Below, piece after piece: positions 46,180 through 57,010 of a stretch of 64,000 nt of DNA. Source of the DNA: Wolfiporia cocos (taxonomy: Eukaryota; Basidiomycota; Agaricomycetes; Polyporales; Phaeolaceae); the NCBI GenBank assembly GCA_029448655.1, contig JACCLO010000009.1, forward strand, positions 434,001 to 498,000, in the 5' to 3' direction. The translations under genes and the position numbers were made by a program. Positions within the stretch are counted from its first letter, which is position 1; the number at the start of each line of letters is the position of its first letter. The notes under the pieces are model-generated. The model was not told where the DNA came from. It saw nothing but the letters and a program-made list of their open reading frames with translations, and ran no database searches.

Positions 46180-47384
46180 CTTTAGTCTCCCATGCTTGGC
46201 TTTCATGGTGCTGAGCCCGCACCTGTTACGCCCATTGCACCCGCCCCCGCCACATCATCCTCCCCACCAATTATAACGCCTCACCCCATCCACCCCACCT
46301 CACTCTCACCTATCGCCGATTCTTCCAACTGGGAGACTCCACCTCCTACACCAACCACCACACCACCCTGGACCACCGTCACCCATAACGGGAAACACTC
46401 TCCCTCTCCCATCCCTACTTCACCCCACAGACCGGTTACCACACCCCCCCTCTTGTTATCACAACCCCCTCATGTTATCCCACACCCACTTCCTCAATCC
46501 TCCCCAACCTACTGTAACTCTTCTCTACACTCATTTAGCTGTGACGCATTATGCAAAATCCACTACATCCTCAACACAAAATCCTCATCCCCAATTGACC
46601 CAACCGAACTCAAACACTACCTCGAACACCAAAGCACCTATCCAACAACGCCACCGCCACCTCCACACCCCACCACCCCACCTTCACCCTCATACAAACC
46701 CTACCTGGCACCCTGGGCACAATCCTCGCCCGTCTACAACTCACTTTCCATACCTTCACTTGTCAACATCGTCGGGGAACCCATCCCCGACCCCTCATAT
46801 GGAGAATCCCTACCCGACAACCCCATATTATCACTTATCCCAACACTCCCCACCATCACCAAACCCAACCAACACGTTGTCATTATTCAAATTGATGGCG
46901 TCCCTTGTCGTCCTCAACCCGACCAACCCATCCACACATCCACCACCCTTCTACGTGAACTCTGGAAAGGTTTAACCGACATCAACTATCTTGCCATTAC
47001 CACCTACTCCAAACACCCATTCACCATCGCACACTTCCCTTGCTGGAAGACGAAGAAACCCAAAAATATCGCCTCATTCACTTTCCACATCATCGACAAC
47101 GAAAACTCAGTCCATGCCTTACAACTCCTCTACAACCATCAAAACCTCTCCTTATTCGGCCAACACGTCAAAGTCGTTTTACCCGAGTTTTGACCCCTTC
47201 ATGCTTAACACTCACCTTCCCATGCCACGCTTCACCCCATCCTACCACATCCCATCTTACTCACCACGATACTGTCAAACGTAACTTCTCAACCTTTTCT
47301 ACCATTCCACCATACTTCGGCCCCCAGGCCCACGCTTATGTTTACGTAATATTACTGCCGGCGTGTAATAAATTTCTCTCTCTC
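46180..47384 (+). mobile_element. ORF1-type retroposon with (TC)n tail
   Basis: The reading frame is followed by a short 3' region ending GTGTAATAAATTTCTCTCTCTC (AATAAAT plus TC tract, 47368-47384), like the LINE tail. Then TTAGTAGGTCACATG (47385-47399) follows, identical to the 15-mer at the 5' junction of the element at 6 kb. The 5' boundary is not defined by a matching copy, so the 5' end is probably truncated. Confidence 0.65.
46192..47193 (+). CDS. ORF1-type retroposon protein (333 aa)
   Basis: This is an open frame of 333 codons. The first ~130 residues are proline/threonine/serine-rich. A helical segment with CDALCKIHYILNTKSS follows. The C-terminal ~110 residues form a compact domain (HVVIIQIDGVPC...TTLLRELWKGLTDINYLAITTYSKHPFTIAHFPC...FHIIDNENSVHALQLLYNH...GQHVKVVLPEF) whose alternating pattern recalls the C-terminal domain of the 32118-30173 frame. 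No RT or zinc knuckle. As the element seems 5' truncated, the ATG at 46192 may be internal to the original protein. It is the only ORF1-type frame in the window with an uninterrupted C-terminal domain. Confidence 0.55.
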   Translation: MLGFHGAEPAPVTPIAPAPATSSSPPIITPHPIHPTSLSPIADSSNWETPPPTPTTTPPWTTVTHNGKHSPSPIPTSPHRPVTTPPLLLSQPPHVIPHPLPQSSPTYCNSSLHSFSCDALCKIHYILNTKSSSPIDPTELKHYLEHQSTYPTTPPPPPHPTTPPSPSYKPYLAPWAQSSPVYNSLSIPSLVNIVGEPIPDPSYGESLPDNPILSLIPTLPTITKPNQHVVIIQIDGVPCRPQPDQPIHTSTTLLRELWKGLTDINYLAITTYSKHPFTIAHFPCWKTKKPKNIASFTFHIIDNENSVHALQLLYNHQNLSLFGQHVKVVLPEF

Positions 47385-47470
47385 TTAGTAGGTCACATGA
47401 TATAATGAATACATTTCGATTACACTGGATATATTTCGTTACATTGAACCTTAGCAGTTACATTTAGATA

Positions 47471-50186
47471 CAGTTGACTATCTAGTAATGCATACCGTCG
47501 GTCCCCGGATTTTGCTATGCATTATGAGATGGTATGCGCGATCAAATCTGTCACATAGTGTGACTCGTTGTGATCATATGTGACTTCCCTGTGTAGGTGT
47601 GTCACGATCTGTCACATCGATATCGCATTGAGTGCCACTATACATCTGCCGAACTACTACCATCTACGCTATCCTGCCAGTACCTATCTAGCGTGCTCTG
47701 CTTTTGTGAAGCAAGGCTAATGTGATGCAAATGGGCTCGTAGCTTCCGCAGCTGCTGCTGGAGAACAAGTACTGAGACGCCCTCAGCTTCTGCAAACTGA
47801 GGACAGAGCTGTTCAAGCTTGCGGCACAGCCCTATACCCTCGCGCGATGTTATGGTAGGTTCTATATCCTCTTCGTCGTTGTCTTGATCCTCAATAGCCT
47901 CGACTGCATCATTTTTGGTGCTGCTAGTCTGGCCAGATCCCACTAGTCACTGAGCCTCAGCAATGATCTCCTCGTCGCTGACCATGATGGTATGTCCGCT
48001 GACCTCCCGCTCCTTGATCGGATTCAAAAGCTCCTCGAGTGTTAGGCGTGTACCTCGCACACGCTTCCGCTTCTGCAGCTCATCGACTGAGGCCATTAAG
48101 TCGGTCTCTAGCTGATCAAGCTGAGGGAGGGAGGGACGAGAAGTCGAAGATGTTGCAGCGCCTGGGAGGGGTGCGATCAAGGTGAGTGAGTATGCCTTGA
48201 GATATGAGAGGAGCCTGCAGCACATGCCAGGTCCTCAATTGTGGCAGCGGCTGCCATGCTATCCTCCTCGGCAGCAAAGATAGCATCAAATGCTATCTTC
48301 CAGTCCGAAAACTGGTATGTGTTGCCCAGACAGTGCTTCAGATGCTCTTCGGCAAGTGGCATTGAAGGGATTTCACCACTTGCAAATGCTCGGAGGATCT
48401 TCCAGGCCTCTGGATTCTGAACGGGGGAGGGTGGCAGAGGCTGTGCGATCGGTGTGTCAACGTTCATACTAGGTCTGGTGTTAGATCGCTCAGCAGGTAA
48501 TAATATGTGAGTGCGTGATGACGCACCTTTCCCGATCCAACTGAAAAGCATGCCTCCAGCAGTTGACAATTGTTTCGGGCGTTATGGCATCCCATGCTGC
48601 TTTCGCCAGCAACATAATCTCGAGCTGATTAATCTTGTAGATTTCATCTTCTCCTGCCTCATCCTGCTCGATTGCACGCTGGCAGAATGTGTGGCGATAA
48701 TGTGCCTTGAAGCACCGTATCACACCAGCATCAAGCGGTTGGACAAAGGAGGTCATGTTAGGTGCGAAGAATATGATGTCAATATTTGTGGGTTTGTATC
48801 GGATCTCATGTCTGCTGAAATTGTCAACCCATAGGTTGACGTGTCGATTTTGGCTGCGAAAATAGCTGTCATAGAACTTGATGAACCTGTAAATAGTAAG
48901 AAATGAGACTCCAGTTACGGTGTCAATACAGATAATTTACTCTTCGAAAAGCTCAGAAGTCATCCATGATGTTTTGTTGTTCCGATAGTAAAAACCATGA
49001 TCCTTCGGTGACCGCTTACCAAAGCAGCGAGGTTGCTTTGACTTGCCAATGAAAAAGAGAGGGAATTTCTCACCAGTTGCACTGCACATGAATGCAACTG
49101 TGAGCCGCTCCTTATTCGCTTTTTTTCCTGACATCTGCTTAGTAGCTAGACCACGGTCAGGAGGAGCTCTATGACAAACAAGATGTCAGTGAGTCGATGT
49201 ATTGGATTGCTAGAACCAGCGACTTACTTCCCAAATAAGCTTGACTCGTCAATATTGAGGTTGTCCTTAGGCTGCTTGTTATTATAAATTGTGATATTCC
49301 GTTGCCGCTCCTTCTCAACTGCCTTGAGGTCCACAGAACCTGCCTCTCCGTGTCGCCTAATTTCTCGTAGACCATACCTATCAAAGCATTCATTAGATTG
49401 ATGTTAACCACCATATAATGAAGTATAACAGACGCTTTACAGAACGGTGGAATCCATCCATCGCTATGCATCCTCTCTTCTTGCGGGACATTCATCCGCT
49501 CCTCAAAAGTCTCACGCTTTGACATGAGCATCGGCCCTGATACAAGTTAGCCCTTCTTTTCCATATGCTCAACCCAAATTACAAGAGCATGCTCGACATC
49601 AGGTCTCGTAACAACTCTTGTCCGCTTGTATGAGAGTGCTGTTGGTGTTGAATTAAGACGTGCCTGATCTTCTGCCCTTCCCTTCTTGGAAAGATGCCGG
49701 GACAGTGACGACTGATCAAAAAGAAGGGCACCCTCTTTCTGGTTTGCAAAGTATTTGACCACTTCACCTTGTGTCATGGGTTGGTGTTGGTCAAAGTACT
49801 CGACAATGATGAGCCAATCATGAAGAGTGAGATTGCTTTGTGCATATTTCGGTGGCTTGACTGCTGAAGACCTAGGCTCTCCGGTGGCTTTTGGTGGCTT
49901 TTCCTTAGCAGTAGGATGGGCATAGGGCTTCTTTGCAGGGCGCGGTTTGCGCTTCCGGTCGTCTACAGGCATGATGGCGAGAGCTGACGAAGTCACACTG
50001 CACATGCGAGCACTAAATTACCAAATATAGCAAATCTAATAATGCATAACCCCAACTTTGGGCATGCATTATGCAATATCAGAAATTTATGCATAACACC
50101 TTGGGGACGAGATCGGTCCCCGGCTCAGGCTATGCATTATGAGATCATATGCATTACTAGCTAATGCATTACTAGATAGTCAACTG
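47471..50186 (-). mobile_element. pogo-type (Tc1/mariner superfamily) DNA transposon, 2.7 kb
   Basis: Terminal inverted repeats start CAGTTGACTATCTAGTAATG, flanked by TA (47469-47470 and 50187-50188). It encodes a CENP-B/DDE_1-type transposase on the minus strand. The high-coordinate subterminal 150 bp contain about six ATGCAT-centred motifs, and a 35-bp block (GGTCCCCGG..GCTATGCATTATGAGAT) occurs near both ends in direct orientation. Confidence 0.88.
47638..50005 (-). pseudogene. pogo-type DDE transposase, several introns, one in-frame stop
   Basis: From 50005: a basic N-terminus, a psq-like helix-turn-helix (LTLHDWLIIVEYFDQHQPMTQ), then a CENP-B-type second helix-turn-helix (RPDVEHALVIWVEHMEKKG, MLMSKRETFEERM, GWIPPFCK). 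The catalytic core follows: first aspartate in NLNIDESSLFGK; MSGKKANKERLTVAFMCSAT and PLFFIGKSKQPRCF; second in LWVDNFSRHE; third in SFVQPLDAGVIRCFKAHYR. The spacing of the last two aspartates is 30 residues, as in pogo/Fot relatives. Frame changes between blocks coincide with plausible short introns (for example near 49420, 49170, 48920 and 48210). The C-terminal segment contains a TGA (47946-47944) followed by another ~100 codons in the same frame, so the tail is interrupted. Cleavage and strand-transfer activity is inferred from the family; whether the truncated protein works is unknown. Confidence 0.8.
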
Positions 50187-50236
50187 TACATCAAGAATCA
50201 TTTAGATATCTTTAAATACTCCGGATTTTCACTGGG

Positions 50237-51330
50237 CATCAGTGCCTGATCCGCTGCAGCAAGCGAAATAATCCCAGGCTCTTCGGAGAGGAGATTATGC
50301 TCCTCGTATACCTTCCAGTTTCTGGGCCAGCGCTTCATGATTCCCGCACACGTCCAATCATCCATGGCATGGCTGCTCTTCAAAGTTTGCTATAAAGTCA
50401 CCATTTCTCAACCGCATCATGACCCCGTCGATCAGCTCATGTAGTTGAAGTGTGGAAACATGCCCTCGAATCCATTTCACAGGGACTAGCACTCCACCAA
50501 GAACAGAGTGTAAATGACTTGGACAATCCAGAGTGCTTGCGGCGACTTGTACGGGCACCTTTGTCGAAGAGAGGGTGCGACCGTGGTCAAAAACAGAGAG
50601 TGTTGCAGCTTGTTCCATGATGATGTCACCGATGACAGGATGTAAGCTGCACAATAGGATGATTAATCCGACAAAAAATAGAACAAGAGACGCTTGGAGG
50701 AGGACCGGCAGAAGATCTACCAGGCCAGCAACATGCCGGCGCATATACGCCTCATGTCGGACATGTCAGATGCGGACGCTGATGAGGAGATCAATGTCCA
50801 CTGGTTCATCATCGTGATGATGGAGCCATTTACGTACGGAAATGCCGATTGATGCTGTTGATAGACTACGCAAGAGGGTGGAGAATCATAGGGTATTGAC
50901 TAAGACAGTCGTGAGTGACAGATGTGTGAATTCTGCGGCTGCTTGTGAGTCGGTAAACGAAGGTTGTGTGAATCCATGTACCCTGAGCTGATTCTGAAGC
51001 TGTCGAGCTGTGCGGAGATTTAGCGCAGTATGACGGTCGATACACTCAGGGGCTCCGGCTTGAGGTCTTGGTATGAATCGATGAGGGACGCGGTGAGCAC
51101 GCCAGAAAATGGGGTTGCCTTCACAAAGATGTCAGCATCATTGACACGCAGTAGCAACGTTGGAACGTACGAAGATCAGCATATTGTCAATCCCGTCTCT
51201 GCGTCTCTTGACGTCATCATGCTTGCTTTTCCAGACCTCGTCGACCTGTTTATTTGGAGACGTTGACGCTGCATTTCTGGTTGTGTTGGTGTTTGCGTTA
51301 TTTGCCTGCAACTGTACGCGTCTGTGTTTC
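50237..51330 (-). pseudogene. DUF6535 protein, decayed second copy
   Basis: Exon 1 (to about 51175) reads NAASTSPNKQVDEVWKSKHDDVKRRRDGIDNMLIF, and the intron lies at the same codon position as in the intact copy, resuming GVLTASLIDSYQDLKPEP. The segment HVRHEAYMRRHVAGLVDLLPVLLQ is clear, but the Trp before HVRH is a TGA. A frameshift follows the third hydrophobic segment, and the frame with RWPRNWKVYEEHNLLSEE ends abruptly at 50237, where the TIR-like CCCAGTGAAAATCC of another element begins. The C-terminal half is missing from the window. Confidence 0.8.
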
Positions 51331-51947
51331 AATATGAGGCCCCATGAGCAGAAAGTGACACCGCGTGATATGCTTACTCCTGTTGTCCATCAACCCTTGA
51401 AGGTGCCACTGCGTCCAACCTCCATCTTTTGCTGGGAGCCTGACGCACGAGATGTAAAGACGAATTCAGTGTGTGCTGATATGAATGGCATACCGGAGTG
51501 ATAGTATCTGCACCATTCGACGGCCCGCTGCCGGGAAGCTGATAGGTCTCGGTGGTTATCTATCGCCACCGGTTAGTAAGCTATTGAGTATCAATGTTCG
51601 GTTTCAAATCATGATGCACACAGGATCCTCATTACTTCTGTCCGTTCACGGAATCTCCACGATGGTTGGAGGTATTGGATTGCTTCTTGTGCTAGCAGGA
51701 GTGCCAGGTGTTTCCTCACTCAGAGTATCAGAAGCTAGATTTCCTGCTTGATCGGATGGAACTGGGCCCTATATCATGACGATCGATACGTTAGGACTTA
51801 CCGGATATTAAGAGAGGACACTCGACTCACTGGGGTCATCGGCTCAGGATTAGTGAGTGTTGCACTCATGGCTTGCTGGATGAGAAGGGGGATGAAGAGA
51901 GGAGCACACAGGAAACTTCTGATATATAAGACTTAGGACTGTGGGGC
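51331..51947. other. No gene recognised
   Basis: Short frames only; no repeat boundary apart from the hAT-like element that follows. Confidence 0.4.
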
Positions 51948-52553
51948 TAGTGATGTGCAAAGCACGGCTCGGCTCAAAGCCCGGGGCTTGGGCCCGGCTT
52001 TGAAGGGCTCGGGCTCAGTGAAATGTCAAGCCGGGCCCTCCTTGACGGCTCAGGCTGGCTTGGGCCCGGCTCAGGCTCAGGCCAGGGCTTATGGGTAATC
52101 AGGTAGGACCTCGGAATTATTGGCTTGTGCAGTTCAAATGACAGCACAACATATTCAGAATGCTTATATGTCTACTATTTGTTGATAATCTGATCTACAA
52201 GTGTTTTTACAGCTGCTTATGATGTTGACCGAAAATCCAGATCTCGATCACAACCCCGATCGCAACAGTAGTCACAATGTTCCACACCGCGTTAGCAGAT
52301 CACAAGTCATTGTAATGGCCATTGAGATCATATAAGGTGAATTGATGCAAAATCTTAAACCATTTTCGCTAATTTTAACAACACCACAGCTGCGCGCCTA
52401 AAGCCGCCGGCTCACGGCTCAGCTATGGCCGGCTCACGATCCAAGCCAGGCCCTGAGCTGTCTTAAGCCGCCCCCCAGGCTCGGCTTGGCCCAGCTTAAG
52501 TCGGCTCGGCCAGGCCCGGCTCACGGCTTTGAGCCGTGCTTTGCACATCACTA
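51948..52553. mobile_element. hAT-like family 1 element (606 bp)
   Basis: Termini as for 9363-9982, with a perfect 8-bp duplication TGTGGGGC (51940-51947, 52554-52561). It is about the same length as the copy at 42497-43102. Confidence 0.92.
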
Positions 52554-52739
52554 TGTGGGGCTGCTATTGTGGCAGTACCGGTCATGCACATAGATGAACC
52601 AAACACGCCTCTTGCGCTTCCATGCGGTGGACCCTGCATCTGTAATCTCAGGTGTTCTCGCAGCGAATGGTTCTGTGAGTAGTTTGCTTCGAGACTTACG
52701 ACTTGATCACCGTGCGTCCAAGCTCAATGAACACGCCGA

Positions 52740-53595
52740 ACAAGCCACACTGCACATGCATGGAACCACAGTCTGATGATTAGTACCTCGACAGGCGACG
52801 TGCTGAATGGGGCGCAACGAAACATAAGTCAGACCATGTCGTGCCGGTGAATCGCGATCACCGCGATTTAAGAAGATGAAAACGCAAAATGCCGCCCTCA
52901 GAGCATCGGCGCTCATGTCACCTGGCGTCTCCAGCGTCCTGGAATGGGACCATGTATGCACTCGAGAGGACAGATGCCGGTGCGGATGGGCACCTCCACA
53001 CAGAGTACAAGGCAATGGCAGTATATTGACGGATACTGACGCTGTTCGCAGCTAAAGGCAGCTGAAGGAACAGACTTGCATCTTATGGTGCTACGCAGAC
53101 GCCTTCTCGTATGTGCCTCTCTTACCAACATCACCGCATGGGCCGTACGGCTAAAGAGCGAGGTAGCATACAGCAGGAAGGCTGTTCAGAAGCGTCTTAG
53201 ATATAGCGGGAAGCTCAGGAGGTGTGGCAGACGTGGTTGGCGCGATGATCAATGCGGATGCTGCCCTGACAAGAGTGCCTGGGGCACGTTGCACAGCAGA
53301 ACCGGGCCCTGAGGAGACGTCGTCGGAAAAGGGGGACGGAGAAGGCGGCCGGAAGGGTTCCGGGGTCGCCTGCAACGTGGGGTGCTCCGCATGCGTGCTG
53401 CTGTACAGCGAGAGGCCGACGAGCGGGAGCTCAGCGAGCATCGGCCTGACACATGCCCGCAGAAGCAGAAGGCACGGCGCAGTTTGTTCTCACCGTCATT
53501 TCCTTGAATACCTGAGAAAGAAGGGTGGGACGTACTATCCATGCCACAACATGCGCGCGTGAGCTGCACCCACGGAGGATGAGCTCGAGGTGCTG
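52740..53595. repeat. Repeat unit R, copy 2, uninterrupted
   Basis: It aligns with the blocks of 9160-13110 and shows the empty target of both insertions found there (about 52947 for the hAT-like element and 53380 for the 2.07-kb element). The minus strand has a Pro/Ser-rich open frame (53441-53151) without recognised domain. Confidence 0.75.
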
Positions 53596-53720
53596 AGGGA
53601 CTTCAGTCAATTATCTTAATCTGCCAACTGCCCTTCGCTTAAGAAATCGCAGTTGCGAGCTAGGTTTGCACGCAGATTAATCTGCTAACTGCGGCAGATT
53701 AATCTACTGTGACAATAAAA

Positions 53721-53807
53721 TGGCACATCCCGGGGTCGAACCAAGGACCTTAGCGCAGATGAGAATAACAGCATCGCAGCATAATTAGCCAACTGAGCTA
53801 CAGTGCA
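53721..53807 (-). ncRNA. tRNA-derived unit, left arm (pol III A and B boxes)
   Basis: On the minus strand, A box TAGCTCAGTTGG (53800-53789) and B box GGTTCGACCCC (53742-53732) match RNA polymerase III internal promoter consensus. The 3' end ...GATGTGCCA is followed at once by TTTT (53720-53717), a pol III terminator. The 58-nt spacing between box starts exceeds the ~44 of a plain tRNA, suggesting an intron, a long variable arm, or decay. The acceptor stem is only partly paired, so a working tRNA is doubtful and no isotype is assigned. Confidence 0.6.
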
Positions 53808-54097
53808 ACTGGTCTTGCCCCCATTTTAAGCAATATATAGAGTATTTTGTAAACTTCATTTTCGCAGTTTAACATCTTCCATAACACAAATACAAATGAA
53901 TCTGCCTCTAAAGACCTGTGATTCCAGTGTATTCAGCTTTCCCATGGTGAGTTGCTCCAGGTCAAGCATGGTAAATCAAGCTACCACTATCATTGATTTC
54001 TGTATGCTTGTTGGAGCAGTTAGTTGCCTTGATGATTTGCGAAAATTGTGTGTAAAATTTGCGTTATATATATTTTAATTGGTCACAGGTACCTGTT

Positions 54098-54184
54098 GCC
54101 GCAATGGCTCAGTTGGCTAATTATGCTGCAATGCTGTTATTCTCATCTGCACTAAGGTCCTTGGTTCGAATCCGGGATGTGCCA
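54098..54184 (+). ncRNA. tRNA-derived unit, right arm (pol III A and B boxes)
   Basis: A box TGGCTCAGTTGG (54105-54116), B box GGTTCGAATCC (54163-54173), T stem CTTGG/CCGGG and 3' ATGTGCCA, followed by TTTT (54185-54188). It is divergent from the left-arm unit, so both would be transcribed outwards towards the element ends. Confidence 0.6.
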
Positions 54185-54303
54185 TTTTATTGTCACAGTA
54201 GATTAATCTGCCGCAGTTAGCAGATTAATCTGCGTGCAAACCTAGCTCGCAACTGCGATTTCTTAAGCGAAGGGCAGTTGGCAGATTAAGATAATTGACT
54301 GAA

Positions 54304-56206
54304 ACTCTACAGGTGCTTTACCGTAGACGCGGCCCACACGAGACGGGCAACGAAATCGCCGTCTGTGATTGATGCGTCGACCATGCACAAGAACATGGCT
54401 GGAGGGTGTTCCCAATGCACTCAAGTGTGGGCGGGGTCCGCCCGAGCGGGAACAGAAGCGGACGCGGCGGACGAAGTATGCGAGCGGAAGGAGGGCACAT
54501 CCGGAGTCGACATGGTCTTAGTTTGCGCCATCTGCAGGAGGGCGGGATATGGTCCCAGTGTGCACCACCGCTGTCGACAAGATGCAGGGGACGTGCGTGC
54601 GGAAGCAACACAGAAAGTATTGATAGGCTTGGGACGGCGCCGCCGAGGCATACAGTGCGCAAATGTGTGCATGTTGATAGTAATTCTGAGATGGGGGATA
54701 GGCATCTACATCAGCAAAGTGCGAGACTGTAGATCTACTCGTATCTACATAGATATACCTAGCAGGTCCTGTAACTGCAGCCGGACCGGTATACTCATGT
54801 ATAACCCCCTTATAGTAGCAGGTCCTCGCAATAGCAACCGCCCAGGGGACGGGTTCCTGCAAGGACCTCACCTGAGGCCCATGCTATTGCAAGGACCTCG
54901 CCTGAGGGCCCATGCTATTGTGAGGACCTCACCTGAGGGCCTTCGCTATTGCGAGGACCACACAATAGTGGTCGCCAGGCCTAGGAGCGCCTGAGGCAAG
55001 TATTGTACTATATCATGTTCATTCAATGTAGTGCCAATGAAAATATATTCGGAGTATGTATGAGTACAACAATGTCTGTAGTAAAAGTAAGTGACAGAAG
55101 GGGTCACAAAAGATCTACCAGAGAGCATCAGTCAGTAGCCTCGAGCATCAACGTCAACATGCACCGCTCACACCACAAATCGGCACAGATAGTGGAAGGA
55201 TTTGTGCGCGCTGGTGCGTTGCGTGAGCAACAGCATACGCATGGGTGTGGGGATAGACACTTACGTGTATGTCAGTCAGCGCACGTCTTGATGAGGCAGT
55301 TTGCTGAGGTGGTCGCATGGCGGTGATCTCCACGTCGGCACAGGCCGAGGTTCAACATACTCAGTGGGAAAAGCAGGCAGAAAACGTACCTCGTCATGAG
55401 AACCCACAGATGTAAACGATTTGAGGTCGTCAAATGATGCCAGCACGTTCTGGAGTTACTGGTACATTAAGTACCTGTATGTTAGGGACGATATGGGTCA
55501 GTATATGCGCGTCACCGGAGCGGAAATGAGCCTACCAGTGAGAGAGGAACAACTTACTGGTAAGTACCAGCTGGACTCCATCCACCGCTCTGGCTCCCTC
55601 GCTGCTGATCTCTTCGCCGCGAAGACTCGATCGGCTGCGGTTGAGCTCAGCATCACCTCGCTAAGACTCAGAGGACAGTGTCACACAGAAAATGCGAGGA
55701 GAGAGATGGATTGCGCGCTTCGCGCAGCTGCTGTTATATGTTACAAACGACACAGTTTCAAGAGCCGACCGAAATACGACAGAAGAAAAAGTAGTGATAC
55801 GTGATCGAGAGAAGCAAGTGATCATGTAACTTGATAAGGAAAAATGACTACCATAACAGTCCTTCCATGTGAAGTAGTGGAGAAAAACGGATGGGAGCCA
55901 CATCGTCGGCACAGACATGTCCGACATACTGTCAGGATTGGCGTACAAAATGCGCGATGGCTCGGATTCCGTCAACGATGTCAAGACCGCATCCTATTTT
56001 AATTACGTGCACATCTCGCCACCCTCCAGCGTGGGAACGTCGGTCTGAAACGTCGCGGATCCTACTTCGCGTTCGCGTACCGCTCCCTCGGGACATGTCT
56101 CGCGCGCTGGTAGAGTCGGTGTGGAGGTCTGAGTACAGTAAGGAAAATAAACGAAAATACCAAAAATAAAATATAAGCGCAGGACGACGACCTGTACGCT
56201 CATTAG
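54304..56206. other. No gene recognised; one short tandem repeat
   Basis: No frame with a recognisable domain. The part 55.76-55.86 kb (GAGCCGACC-AAATA-GACAG) resembles 58.37-58.45 kb. Confidence 0.4.
54857..54965. repeat. 31-bp tandem repeat, ~3.5 units
   Basis: Unit TGCAAGGACCTCACCTGAGG plus 11 bp ending TGCTAT, repeated with few changes. Confidence 0.85.
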
Positions 56207-56399
56207 TCCTGCAATGAATATGTCCATCCTCTTTAATCCTGCAAATAATATTTCGGTCCTCATTGATCCTGCAAATAACATTTCGGTCCTCGTTGATCCT
56301 GCAAATAACATGCCTGTCCTCATTGATCCTGCAAATAGTATTTCAGTCCTTGTTGATCCTACAAAATATATTTTGGCCCTCATTAATCCTGCAAGTACC
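56207..56399. repeat. 30-bp minisatellite, 6.4 units
   Basis: Six units of exactly 30 bp beginning TCCTGCAAATAACATTTCGG, plus a partial seventh. As the unit is a multiple of three it is open on both strands (VLIDPANNIS and AGSMRTEILF-type repeats), which is a by-product of the periodicity rather than evidence of a gene. Confidence 0.95.
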
Positions 56400-56878
56400 C
56401 CGCGTGTAGTATCTGCTCGTATCTATGTATATCTACCGAGCTGCTATTTACAATAGTTAGCGGACTAGATATGAGAGCTCGCGTTTTGCCGATGTATGAG
56501 TGCGGTGACCCCCCAGGCTGTTGCCGTATGAAGGTGCTTGGACTGAGCCGGCACCTGCGATGGGAGAGCAACGCCCAACCCGTCGATTAATCAACTGGAG
56601 CCTGCCTGACGAAAGGTGTCGCGCACGAGCATCAGACATCCGAGGTATGCAGGACGTGTCGGCGAGCACGGCGATGCAGATGCGCATCAGCTGACACTGC
56701 GCTGCGACGGCGGGCGTGTGCAATGCGCCTCCGAGAGAGACCTCGGACATCAGCAAAAGGTGAATTAGTAGATAAGCATAGATAAGCATCGTCAGACTGG
56801 TGAACGTTGTCAGACTGGTTTAGGCCGATAAAATATGTTTTGTATTTTGACACCTTGGAAAATATCGGGGCATCTGGT

Positions 56879-57010
56879 AAATAGTTGCGCAGTCGCGGGT
56901 GGCATCTGGTGAATACTTGAAAAATCGCAGAGGCATCTGGTGAATTGTTGCACAGTTGCAGAGGCATATGGTGAATTGTTGCACAGTTGCAGAGGCATCT
57001 GGTGAAAGAG
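56879..57010. repeat. 31-bp tandem repeat, ~4.3 units
   Basis: Unit GGCATCTGGTGAATTGTTGC plus ACAGTTGCAGA; the two central copies differ at one position. Confidence 0.9.

Larger units (their letters stand above)
53602..54303. mobile_element. Palindromic (foldback) element with a tRNA-derived gene in each arm
   Basis: The two ends are inverted repeats of about 215 bp: 53602-53817 and 54087-54303, both starting TTCAGTCAATTATCTTAATC from outside. Each arm holds a tRNA-like unit (see next entries), and a ~270-bp AT-rich centre separates them. A second, truncated copy is at 62350-62868. No target duplication is clear. Confidence 0.85.

Noticed and set aside
46472..46975. 167-codon frame overlapping the retroposon ORF
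   Set aside because: Shadow in another frame of the C-rich 46192-47193 coding sequence.
53896..54078. 60-codon frame in the centre of the tRNA-type palindrome, nearly identical in the second copy (62643-62825)
   Set aside because: Conservation is explained by the two copies being the same repeat; no domain, and the nucleotide identity outside the frame looks equally high.
56214..56456. Repeat-peptide frame over the 30-bp minisatellite
   Set aside because: Any tandem repeat with a unit divisible by three stays open; both strands are equally open.
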